This document shows, one piece after another, positions 21,084 through 30,788 of a stretch of DNA of 64,000 nucleotides (position 1 is the first letter of the stretch; every line of letters begins with the position of its first letter). This stretch comes from Nissolia schottii (lineage: Eukaryota > Streptophyta > Magnoliopsida > Fabales > Fabaceae). A program made the position numbers and the translations under genes. The notes under the pieces are model-generated. The model saw only the letters and a list, made by a program, of their open reading frames with translations, did not search any database and was not told the origin of the DNA. The stretch covers positions 520,993 to 584,992 of the forward strand of contig QANU01011901.1 of the NCBI GenBank assembly GCA_003254905.1, given 5' to 3'.

Positions 21084-22685
21084 TTACTTGCGAGACGCTA
21101 AAGCAGGCGCATTTGGATCACTTGAAGATGGATTGAGGTGCTGGTATTGAACTGCAATCAGACCAGCATCTGGTTTTCCTGCAGGTACAGGAGATCCCTG
21201 GAAACTTGCCGCTGAACTTTTTCCAGCTGATGTGCCTGCAAAGGAATTAAGGGAACATCTCAAAAAATTGAAGGCCACCGCGAGTGCATTGTTCTAATGA
21301 ATTTGATGTAAGTTTATATACGAAAAGATCAGTGATTGATTCCTAATGTAAAAAGAAATTCTAGATCATAAAATAAAATCAAGGTACAGAATTCTCAAAA
21401 TAGAGATGAAAAACAATCAAATCACTGGTTAGCCAGCACCAAATGTAAAGTGAACAATACACAGTATGAAAAGCAAAGAAGCACCCAAAAGTCTTGGAAA
21501 CTTTAATAATAAAGTTCCTTCAGTCTTCATAAAATAAATATTGAACCAAGCCAAATTTGTCAACACTTGACTTAGCTAATGAGTTGACAAGAGTCACAAG
21601 ACTATGTTTTAAAGTATGAATTTTGTACTTCTGATTCTTCGTTTCCCCTTTTTCCATACAGTAAAATTGTTCCCTAGTCAACCTAATGTTGAAACTTGTG
21701 AATAGAATTGCCAAATAGTAACTATCATTAATTTAAACTTGTGAATAGAAATTCAACATCATGGTATTTCATGGGAGAGTACTCAACAAAATGTTAGCAT
21801 CAGTTACCTCTAGTTGTTAGTGCTGACTTGGAAATTCTATTCAACAAGCAAGTTTTACCATAAACAATGAATTTCCATGGAGTCATCAAACACAGTACTG
21901 AAGTAATAATCATGAAATTTGAAATGGCCTAACTTAGAAAATAGAAACAATAGGCAGAAGTGATAGTGAAAACAGAATCCAGACATAACAAGACAAAGTA
22001 AAACAACAAATTCAACTATTGGTAACATTCTCATCATCATATCATTTGTTAGCTCAAAGTTAAACCCCCCCCCCCCCCAATCCTGTTGTAGTGCACAATA
22101 TCAGAAACAAAATGCCATATGCATAATAAAAACTACTTCTATTACAACATTACCTTGGAGTAATATCACAATACAGAAGACAACAGTGAAAATCATGGCA
22201 AACATGCTGCTACCGGAAGACGGCGATGACTTAGCAGATTTCATCTTCTTCAAGGCTTTCATGCGCTCTATCCTCGCCTGCTTCAGCATGGCAAGTTCAG
22301 AGATCTCCCTGATCAGCTTAAGATCAGCTGCATCCAACGACGGAGCTCGCGGAGGCCTTGGAGGTTTTGGAGCCTTCTTATTACTACTAGACTTCTCACG
22401 CTTCTCCTTTAAAGGAGTTTTTCCTGCACAATCTTTCCTTTCTAACACCTTGTTTGTCATCACTTTCGCCACGTCAACAGAAACTCCACTTAAATTGGAC
22501 TCATTGCAGGGTGCATTTTTATGCTTACCTTCACCTTTTGTAGAATCCTTAACAATCCCACAAGAAATCTTAGCAAACAATGTTGTTGTTCCTTGTTTCT
22601 GTGAATTATCTTTGGTTACTACCACAAACCCACTTTCAAGATCAACCTCAACACCCTCATCTTTTGCACTTCTATGATCCATCAT
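21084..22685 (-). CDS. Unrecognised single-pass membrane protein with basic coiled-coil
   Basis: Two coding exons on the minus strand: 22685-22154 and 21235-21084, joined by a GT-AG intron that keeps frame (Q, then G across the junction), giving 227 residues. The frame is open upstream of 22685 but has no ATG there; two adjacent ATGs (22685, 22682) begin MMDHRSAKDEG. Order: an acidic, low-complexity N-terminal region; a Lys-rich segment; PKPPRPPRAPSLDAADLKLI; a charged helix (REISELAMLKQARIERMKAL) likely to be a short coiled coil; then one transmembrane segment (MFAMIFTVVFCIVILLQ), and a short Pro/Ser-rich C-terminal tail. This fits a tail-anchor-like or single-pass protein with a large cytosolic N-terminus. 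Intact exons and splice sites indicate a real gene; I do not recognise the family function. Confidence 0.75.
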
Positions 22686-23018
22686 CCTAAAGCCACAAAA
22701 GTAATCCAAAATTCTCCCAGCTTGTTAAACCTATAACCCTATAAATTAGGAGAGCCCCAAAATTTTCCTCTAAAATGGCTCAAAATCTAAAACCCTTGAA
22801 CTCAACCCAACACAAAATCATAAAGTGATTTAAGTGATTATTAACTGGAAAAACTCGTGCCCCCCACCCCTTCTTTTCTAAAGTCTATAACCACAAATGG
22901 GAAAAATGCAGTCCCAGATATGAACTGAACCTGCACCACAACAAGAGACAGGGAATTCAATCAACTGAACCTTACGATAGCTAAAAGCACCAATTCAACC
23001 ATAGCAAAGACCTCAACA
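22686..23018 (-). promoter_or_regulatory. 5' leader/upstream region of the membrane-protein gene
   Basis: No coding frame. It probably contains the 5' untranslated region and possibly a leader intron; no clear TATA box could be assigned. Confidence 0.3.
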
Positions 23019-23152
23019 ATGTGTTTGCGAGTTGGATTTAGGGTGAAAAGGAAAGAGTTTGGGGACTTAGTTATGATTGACCGATAAAAACCATGACTAA
23101 GCCCCTCAAAACCTTTTTATTTCTCTCTTAAATCCAACTCGCAAACACATCC
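23019..23152. mobile_element. Fold-back (hairpin) MITE-like element
   Basis: Two arms of about 60 bp in inverted orientation around a short loop: the left arm begins tgtgtttgcgagttggattta and continues to acttagttatg; the right arm, reverse complemented, begins tgtgtttgcgagttggattta and continues to gcttagtcatgg. Near-palindromic hairpins beginning with gtgtttg are a common class of small plant DNA elements. It lies within 350 bp upstream of the membrane-protein gene start, so it may fall in its promoter or leader. A small-RNA precursor is an alternative reading. Confidence 0.6.
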
Positions 23153-23491
23153 TTAAAAAAAAAATAAAGAAGGAAATCAATGAATGCCACAGACCACATA
23201 CATTAAGTAAAAAATGCAGCAAAGTGAAATCAGACCCACGTACATAAAAAGTTACATTGCAGCAACATATGATGATCAATGAAAAGCAGAACACAGGGAA
23301 AATGGAGAAAGGAAGCACCTTTTTAAAGCTAGCTTTAGCCATTATAATAATAATAAGAGCATTGAAGAAGAAAAGTGAAATACCACTTTGAGGGAAATGG
23401 AAGGAACCCAAGATCCAATGAGGGACAAGGAGCTTAAACGATGGAGTTCAGAACATAACTGGGAAACTGCCTTAACAACTAATGGTAACTG

Positions 23492-23523
23492 AATTATTAT
23501 TATTATTATTATTATTATTATTT
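23492..23523. repeat. (TTA)n microsatellite
   Basis: About ten perfect attattatt triplets. Confidence 0.95.
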
Positions 23524-24903
23524 TCTATTTATAAATATTTGGAATTAAAATCAGAGCGTGTGTGTGTGTAAGTTATGAGTGGCAATGGCATGTGCTGTGT
23601 CTTAGAAAAAATGGCATATTTATAAGATACAGAGGGAAAATAGGAGGAAGGAAGGTTCTGATGACACCCTTGCCGACAGTTGGCAACTCTCCATTTCATT
23701 CTCCTCTGGCTGCCCTGCATCCCCACTTTTTTCCCCTTTTCTTTCCTTTTTTAATTTTAATTTAACTTTTCTAACTTATTTTGTCACGTGTGTTTGTTTG
23801 TTTGGACTAATTTCATTTTATAGATTGTTCGATCAATAAATGTTTTTATGAAATTAATTTGTATCTATTTACTGTGTAAAAGAGTTTTATATTATTATGT
23901 AATTATGTGTTTAACATATAAATAAATTTGGTTAAGTCTTCTTCTCACTACTTCAAAACTCTTTTAAATAAAAATATGTGATTGGGACAGTGTACAAATT
24001 TGGATACAAATTAATCTCATATTTTTATTTTTTCCGTAGTCTACTATTAGTTACTCTTTCTATCCAATCTTACATGTTGCATTTTATCTAAAATTTTGTT
24101 TAAGATTACATAAATCTTAGTACAATTTGTATCAAGATATATTAATTTAAGAACGAATGTAAAAAATTTACAAGTAGAAAGAAATATATTTTTATATTTT
24201 GTGAGGGTAAAAAAATTTATACTATTATTAAATTATATATTATCATTTATATTTTATAAAAAATATTGCCATTTATATAATTATTTGAACTAGCTATAAG
24301 TATTTTCCTTCGTTACCTCGGCAGGTATTTTTTTAGTTGAATAAATTATAGCATAAATTGGTGCATAAAAATTAAACTTGAATAATAATAATAATAATAA
24401 TACTCAGTTAATGCTAATTTCAAGTGTATCTGCATAATGAATTTTTTTTACATAAATTTTAATTTTTAAACTTAATTATTTATGAATTTAATTGCAATGG
24501 ACTAATAATATAATATTTTTTTTATATTGTTAACAAATCAAATCTTATGACATAATAAATTAAATTCATTATTTATTTTGTTTATGATCTATCATGTGTA
24601 TCTTCTTCCCATTTTAGTGATGGAAACTTCGTCACCGACATTTTTTTTGTGGATATTTATGTGTGTTGTGAATAATTTATAATGAAAGAAATGGCTATGA
24701 TGGACTCCTCAACTAAAGGTCGTATAAAAGGTGATTTTTTTCCTTCACCATATTCGTAAGTTGATAAAAATTTTGGATGTGAAACACGTTTTACCACACG
24801 GTCTTTGGTCCTATTTAGTTTATTGCACGTGTACTAGTAAAATTTGAAACAATTTGTACCTCAAGTTTTGTTGTAATAAATATTTATTAATCATGGACCT
24901 AAT
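23524..24903. other. AT-rich intergenic, no gene seen
   Basis: Very AT-rich with an (AAT)n tract near 24382-24401. No domain-bearing frame. It ends at the target site of the large MULE. Confidence 0.5.
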
Positions 24904-24912
24904 GTTGCCGTG
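24904..24912. repeat. 9-bp target site duplication, left (large MULE)
   Basis: gttgccgtg here and gttgctatg at 34404-34412. The two differences are adjacent, CG to TA, exactly what deamination of one methylated CpG on both strands produces. Confidence 0.75.
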
Positions 24913-25690
24913 AAGTTTTTTACTCTTTTACCCTCATTAGAGGGACTAATTACCAAAATACCCCCGTTTCAAAACATATTACCTAACTACCACCGTTTGG
25001 GATGACGTGGATTCCGCGGACCGCGTGGACGGCCACGTCAGATTCGCCAATACGGTAAGCGAATTCCCCCTGTATGCGCCAATAAGGGTGGCAAATTCTT
25101 TGCAACCAAACAATCAGCATTTGCATCAAAATCGCCAACAAGCTTGGTGAATTCAACATGAATTCACCTCCCTTGATGGCGAATTCCACCCCCCGTAGCT
25201 TATATATTAATCTTTCCCTCCCCATTCCACATCACTCCTCTCATTTTCCTAAATTTCACTTATCTCTCTAAAAATTTTATCACTCTAGAATTCCAGAGCT
25301 CCTGCATTCTTGCTGTTGCGTCAGTGTTATAAGTTTTAATTTAAGAAATAATATTAGTTCTATTAGTTCAATTAATAATTTTTTGAAATTTAGTATGTAA
25401 ATGTTTACTTGATTAGTTTGCATGTAAATGTTTACTTGATTAGTTTGCTGAGAAATTTATAGTAGATTATTGCATAAAGTTGTTTGTGTACTGTATGTTA
25501 TCTGTATTAATGACAATTTATGATTTATTAGTGCATAGTGTAATATAATTTGTATGTTGTTGCTATTGTGTTTATAGGTTACTGTTGTTGTGGTATGTAT
25601 AGATTGTTGCTGTTGTATGATGTATAGATTTATCGAATAGATAAATTGTTGTTATCGAATAGATTGTATGTATGGATTGTTGCATATAAC
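24913..25690 (+). repeat. Left terminal inverted repeat of the large MULE
   Basis: It starts aagttttttactcttttacc and matches the reverse complement of 33560-34403 through several landmarks: ctctaatgaggg/ccctcattagagg, the gacgtgg...ccacgtc palindrome at 25004-25039, gattcgcc, tctctctaaaaattttatcactcta, and the repeated aaatgtttacttgattag. The inner part towards 25690 is rich in tgttgttg and pairs with the caacaaca-rich 33540-33660 stretch. It probably contains transposase binding sites and promoter activity for the inner gene. Confidence 0.85.
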
Positions 25691-25695
25691 GTGTT

Positions 25696-26130
25696 GTAAA
25701 CCCTAAACCCTAAAACCAAACCCCTAACCCTAAAACCCTAAACCCTAACACAAACCCCTAAAACCTAAATGCAAAACCCAAAACCCTAAAACGTGTTGTA
25801 AACCCTAAATCCTAAACCCAAACCTAAAATCCTAAACCCTAAACCCTAAAACCCTAACACAAAACCATAACCCTAAACCCAAAACCCAACACCCAAAACC
25901 CTAATCCAAAACCATAAACCCTAAACCTTAAACCCTAACCCCTAAATCCAAGGCCCTAAACCCTAAACCCTAGTACATCCTAAACCATAAAGCCTAAACC
26001 CTAGACCCTAAACCCTAAACCCAAAATCCAAAACCATAAACCCTCATACATCCTAAACCCTAAACCCTAAACCCTAACACCATAAATCCCAAAACCCTAA
26101 CCCCTAACCTAATGTAACACTCTAAAACCC
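25696..26130 (+). repeat. Degenerate telomere-like repeat tract (CCCTAAA orientation)
   Basis: About 430 bp of imperfect aaccctaaaccctaaa repeats with variant units (aaaccaaaccc, ccctaacac). The plant telomere unit is TTTAGGG, seen here on the minus strand. The mirrored tract at 28905-29320 is in the other orientation, so the mobile-domain gene lies between them. Confidence 0.9.
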
Positions 26131-26411
26131 TAATTGTTTGCTTACTTGATAGTGAATACTTTGTAGTGAAACTTGTATTTTAATTGTGTTTATGTATTTG
26201 TGTATTTTAATTGTGTTATGTTTACTTTATGCATAAGTTGTTTATGTATAAGCTGTTGATGAATACTTGATGTTGTTTTATTGCACCATATTTGTGTTTT
26301 GTGTTTGAACACTTGATAGTAAGTAACAGACTTGATCTGGGCTAGTCATGTTACTTGATAGTGATTATTCATTAATATATTTGTGTTTTGTAGTATATTA
26401 CAGCGTATAGG

Positions 26412-28601
26412 ATGGCTCATCACATCACACCATGTCCAGAGGACGCATCTGTTCTTGAGCTACAGCCATGTCACGTGTCCCAACATATTTGGAGCAGGGC
26501 TCGTGATAGGGTCTTATGAGTTAGGAGAGTGCATGTGGCTAGGCACAAGGAGAAACACAGAGACCCCCAAAGTGCATCATTCCATATCTAGAGCAGGCGG
26601 GGTTTATCGAGGTGGTTCACATGGGTTATTGCGCCGTCGACGACGCATTGATCACCGCGTTGGCGGAGAGGTGGCGTCCCGAGACTCACACGTTCCACAT
26701 GCTTGTTGGGGAGTGCACACCGACGTTGGAGGACGTCGGCATTATTTTCGGTCTCCCTGTTGAGGGACATGCTGTCACCGGCCGGACGCAGGATCCAGAC
26801 TTGGTGGATCATTGCGAGGAGCTGCTGGATGCGCGCCCACCACTGCAGAATGGGTACCATGGATTGCGCATTCGCTTATCATGGTTGTCTGAGCTACTTA
26901 CCCATGTGCCTGAGGACGATGCCGACCCTATCTTGGTCCAGCAGTATGCACGAATATACTTGCTTCACTTCATTGGAGGCACGTTGTTTCCAGACCATTC
27001 TAGGTCATGGGTACATTCTATGTACTTCCCACTGCTAGCGGACATGGAGCAGACGGGAACATACAGCTGGAGATTAGCGGCGCTATCCTTTATGTATAGG
27101 GAGCTGTGCAAGGCGACAGATTACGATGCACACGACATTGGAGGCCCTTGCACTGTCCTCTAATATTGGGCATGGCATAGATTTCCTCGCCTTGCCCCTG
27201 CATTGGCGGATCATGCCAACGATGCAAACTGGCAGAGGTATATGGCGGATCGAGCACAACTTCGTCCGTTGGGATTTAAGTAAGTCTTATTTATTTGTTC
27301 ATTTAGCGATTTATTATTCCCATAACCACCTTTGTGCATTTCATGATTAACTAATAAATATTTGTATTTACAATTTGAATTATGTGGCACGCTCATAAAG
27401 TTTTGTTGGAGTCACCACTACATGTTCTCCATTACTATCGTCACTTCTTCGATAACTTGAAGAAAACCGAGGTAATTATATAGATATTTGTTCATTTGTA
27501 TTGTTGCACATTCGATTATAATCACATTACTAACTTTGTTCACTTTTCTTAGATTGTGTGGCAACCCCATACTCTAGAGATAGTGGCAAACCTCCCAAAC
27601 TTCTGCACAGCAGGCCAAGCAAACTGGCGGGCCATAGTCCCGTTGATTTGTTTTTTCATTGTGGAGTGACACTAGCCTGATCGGGTGATGCGACAGTTTG
27701 GTATGGATCAGCCCATACCAACTAGACTGCATCAGCCCGATCATCTGCATAACATCACATTGGGTGGACGGACTGACCAGTATTGGTCGGATGTGCACAG
27801 ACAGTATATTGCATACTGGGATGATCGGGCAGCCCGAATTGCTACTCAACAACCATTACATCAGCCCATCACCGTACAGTCGCAATATATGCTATGGTAT
27901 AAGAAGATTACTAGACGTTGGATCAATCGAGAATCAGCGCCTATAGGAGTTGTGGTAAGTTTTACATCGATTAATTTATTAAACATTTGTTTTGGATTGT
28001 TGATTATGATTATTTTTGTTTGAACATTGTTGGGGTGACATTGTGGAGCAGCTATTGACATTGTCTGTTGAGCCTCATTCTGCTGCATTTACAATGGAAA
28101 AGCTTCGATCGTACGCTGAGGCTATCCTATCTACCATCTAAGAGCATGACCGGATCAAGGTTGAACAATTTTAGTTAGCTTCGCCTCTTACAACTAACGT
28201 GCCACCTCCCACAGATGCCGAAGAACAGGGTGATCAAAGGCCATGCCGTAGGAGAACAACTGGATTAGCCACTGGACGAAGACTTGTTCGGAATGCCGAT
28301 GAATCTACGTCTTCTACACAGTAAAGTGTTCCAGCTGAGGCCAATGCGGCACCCACTGTCAAAGCTGCCAACCCACCACCTCCACATCCGTACCCTTACC
28401 CACCAGCATACCCTTACCCTTCCCCATCACCATACCCTTACCGTTACCCACCGTCGCCATACCCTTACCCATCTCCGCCACCACCACCACATTCTTACCC
28501 ACCACCACCATACCCATACCCCTACCCTTCCCATATACTTATCCATCCCAGGCTGGCACGTCAGATCCTGACCGTAGACCACCACAGGGCTCGTGATAGA
28601 T
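26412..28601 (+). pseudogene. Plant mobile domain (PMD, MAIN-like) gene, decayed
   Basis: Plus-strand sequence encodes a protein of the plant mobile domain family (often annotated as MAIN-like or aminotransferase-like). From the ATG at 26412: SVLELQPCHVSQHIW, then IIPYLEQAGFIEVVHMGYC, DDALITALAERWRPETHTFHM, GECTPTLEDVGIIFGLPVEG, RLSWLSELL, YLLHFIGGTLFPDHSRSWVH, the Trp-rich YWAWHRFPRLAP and, after probable introns, NLPNFCTAGQANWRAIVPLI and VMRQFGMDQPIP. A Pro/Tyr-rich tail (28370-28550) follows. It is dead: stops at 26517 (TGA), 27161 (TAA), 27667 (TGA) and 27673 (TAG), and a frameshift near 26565-26573 at a C run. The family is found both as host genes affecting development and genome stability and as passengers of MULE and Ty3 elements; here it is an element gene. 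Confidence 0.85.
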
Positions 28602-28904
28602 AGGCGATATTGTAGGGTTTATAAGTTTTCTTTAGGGTTTCTTGTTAGCAAGTTGGATAACTTACGTAATGACATTTTAATTCATGTCTTTCATTATATG
28701 ATAGTGTTTATTGTTCTTGGATCCCTAACCTTGGTTTGTTGGCCTTTTGAGTTACAAGTTTTCTCTTTCACTCAATTTACTCTGGGTAATTTTAATTGCT
28801 TGAAATAAGAACTTATGAAAAATTACGTCGGCATATGTCTATTAATACAATTCTTTCATGGCATGATGCACGACAGTTTTGCTTCCGATCCTGGCCTTGG
28901 TTTG

Positions 28905-29320
28905 GATTTATGGTTTAGAGTATAGGGTTTATGGTAAGTTTTATGATATTTGGTGAGAGTATAGGGATTAGGGCTAGGGTTAGATTTTATGGTTTAGGTT
29001 TTTTGATTTAGGGTATAAGTCTTTGGGATAAGGTTTAAGGCTAGGTTTAGGTTTTAAGGCTAAGGTATAGGGTTTAGGATTTTAGGGTATGGTTTGGGTT
29101 TTAGTGTTTAGGGATAAGTTTTGGGTTTAGTTGTTAAGGTTTAGGTTTAGGGTTAGGGTATAAAGTTTATGGTATATGGTTTCGATTTATGGTTTACAGT
29201 ATAGGGTCTATGGTAAGGTTTATGATATTTGGTGAGGGTATAGGGTGGGGGTTAAGGGTTAGGGTTTTTGGTTTGGGGTTTTGAGTGTAGGGTTTGGGTG
29301 TATGATGTATGGGTTTGGGA
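28905..29320 (-). repeat. Degenerate telomere-like repeat tract (TTTAGGG orientation)
   Basis: About 415 bp of imperfect tttagggttt-type units with many variants (gtatagggttt, ggtttatggt). Orientation is opposite to the tract at 25696-26130. Units are more diverged than on the left side. Confidence 0.85.
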
Positions 29321-29344
29321 AATAGCCCATATATTAGGGGAAAA

Positions 29345-29376
29345 AGAGTAAAAGACTCCAGGGGGTGGAATTTGCC
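29345..29376 (-). repeat. Internal MULE-type terminus
   Basis: The stretch attaggggaaaaagagtaaaagactcc resembles the right outer end of this family (aatgagggtaaaagagtaaaaaatcc at 34377-34403). It could be the original right end of a smaller PMD-containing element of about 4.46 kb starting at 24913. Confidence 0.5.
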
Positions 29377-29450
29377 AACAAAGGAGGCGAATTTAGTGCA
29401 AAATGGTGTTTTTTTCTTGTGAAGGATTCGCCATTCGTGAAGCCACTTTC
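29377..29450. repeat. Inner-TIR-like fragment
   Basis: agggggtggaatttgccaac and aaaggaggcgaatttagtgc correspond to the inner part of the right inverted repeat (cagggggtggaattcaccaacaagggaggcg at 34140-34170), in the same orientation and without the outer part. A rearranged or second element end is likely. Confidence 0.5.
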
Positions 29451-29461
29451 AGGGTGGATTC

Positions 29462-29900
29462 TTGGAAATCCATGGGGATAGGCCACCTAAACCCTTACAA
29501 ACTCACATTCATCAATTAAAAAGACTCCAGCACACACAAGATATTGCTGAGTTATTCACTCTACAACTTCAGGATGCAACACCTGAACCTGCAACCAATC
29601 TGCAGCTACCTGTCGACATAGCACCTGACCTGCAAACCTTGTTACAGTCGTACCAAGTGGTGTTCAATACTCCTCATGGGCTGGCACCCCTAAGGAACCA
29701 TGACCATGCCATAATTCTCCACAAGGACGCCACTCCTGTTAAAGTTAGACCATATCGATATCCACACTACCAAAAGCAACAAATTGAAACAATGGTCCAA
29801 GAAATGCTCCTCGAAGGTATTATCAAGCCTAGCAAAAGCCCCTTCTCATCTCCGGTACTCTTAGTCAAAAAGAAGGATGGAACTTGGAGGTTTTGCACTC
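29462..29900 (+). pseudogene. Ty3/Gypsy polyprotein fragment (reverse transcriptase N-terminus)
   Basis: About 145 residues in one frame. The segment LRNHDHAIILHKDATPVKV followed by RPYRYPHYQKQQIETMVQEM, LLEGIIKPSKSPFSSPVLLV and KKKDGTWRFC is the start of a Ty3/Gypsy reverse transcriptase. It breaks off right after WRFC, before the D-Y-R-x-L-N motif, and the sequence continues as an unrelated 80-bp duplicated block. No LTRs, gag or integrase are seen, so it is a captured or inserted fragment inside the MULE. Confidence 0.85.
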
Positions 29901-30036
29901 ACAGTGTTAGACTAGTGACCATTATACAGTACTCTTCATTGTACTCCCAATTTTTTTGAGACTTTGTTTCTTTTGCACTCACAGTGTTAGACTAGTGACC
30001 GATATACAATACTCTTCATTGTACTCCCAATTTTAG
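29891..30036 (+). repeat. 80-bp direct duplication
   Basis: ttttgcactcacagtgttag through actcttcattgtactcccaa occurs at 29891-29957 and again at about 29971-30036 with four differences. The first copy overlaps the point where the reverse transcriptase homology stops. Confidence 0.85.
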
Positions 30037-30469
30037 CCGTTACAGACTACTAAGAATATTCTTAAATTAGTGATGTCCCATTACATATTTTGTCTTGGAT
30101 TTATCTTTAATTATGTCGACATCGCAATTCAATAGTTAAAATTCTAAATGACCTCCTCAAAATGTCGAGAAACATTAATTTTTCTCAGCTAAACAATTCC
30201 TAACTTAATAGGTTTGGAAGAAGAGCTCGAGTTAAGTAGTTGTGGGGGAGTAAGATGTTTTAAATAATTTTTTTAACGGTAGTACAGGAGTTTAAAAGGA
30301 GAAGAGCAGACAATAACTAAAAATGCAACAAGTCCACCAAATCGAAAACAAGAACAAATGAAAAAGCTTATACAAACATTTTCAGTTGCAAAGAAGGCAA
30401 TAGACCAAATTAAAAATTGCACGAAAACTAATAAATCTACCAATGCTCATGATCAGGATCAGTACGTGG

Positions 30470-30565
30470 CGGTCTAAATATGCTCGGACACATGATAGGT
30501 CTGTAGCTCAAGTACAGATCCGTCCTGTGGACCACGGTGCATAACATATGCCATAGTATGTCCTG
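30470..30565 (-). pseudogene. Second plant-mobile-domain N-terminal motif (fragment)
   Basis: Reading the minus strand after an acceptor-like tttcgcag gives MAYVMHRGPQDGSVLELQTY, then HVSEHI and a stop. The SVLELQ.YHVS.HI pattern is the N-terminal signature of the PMD protein and matches SVLELQPCHVSQHIW at 26436 in the opposite orientation. It lies just beyond the 3' end of the transposase on the same strand. It may be a leftover of a second, inverted mobile-domain gene. Confidence 0.6.
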
Positions 30566-30788
30566 CGAAACAGTTCAAAATAATCAACACAGATATAAAC
30601 ACAATCTATCTCATTAATCGATTCAAAACAAAACAATGTAATAAACACAACTTATAAATGTTCATCAATGAAAACAATAATGTAACAAACAAATTAACAA
30701 CTTATACAAACAATGACTATAGTGGCTTTACAACAATGACAACAGCTTATAAATGTTCATTAATAACAACAATAATGTAACAAACAAA

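Noticed and set aside
22186..22677. Plus-strand 163-residue ORF
   Set aside because: Antisense shadow of the two-exon minus-strand membrane-protein gene; it starts and ends inside that exon and has no domain of its own.
25696..26130. True telomere or chromosome end
   Set aside because: Units are heavily degenerate, the tract is internal to a transposon and a mirrored tract follows 2.8 kb later.
26588..26860. Other-frame ORFs across the PMD region (also 26383-26763 and 26703-27038)
   Set aside because: They overlap the PMD frame, lack any family motif and change frame where the PMD homology stays continuous.
28284..28571. His/Thr-rich ORF
   Set aside because: Out-of-frame reading of the Pro/Tyr repeat tail of the PMD gene.
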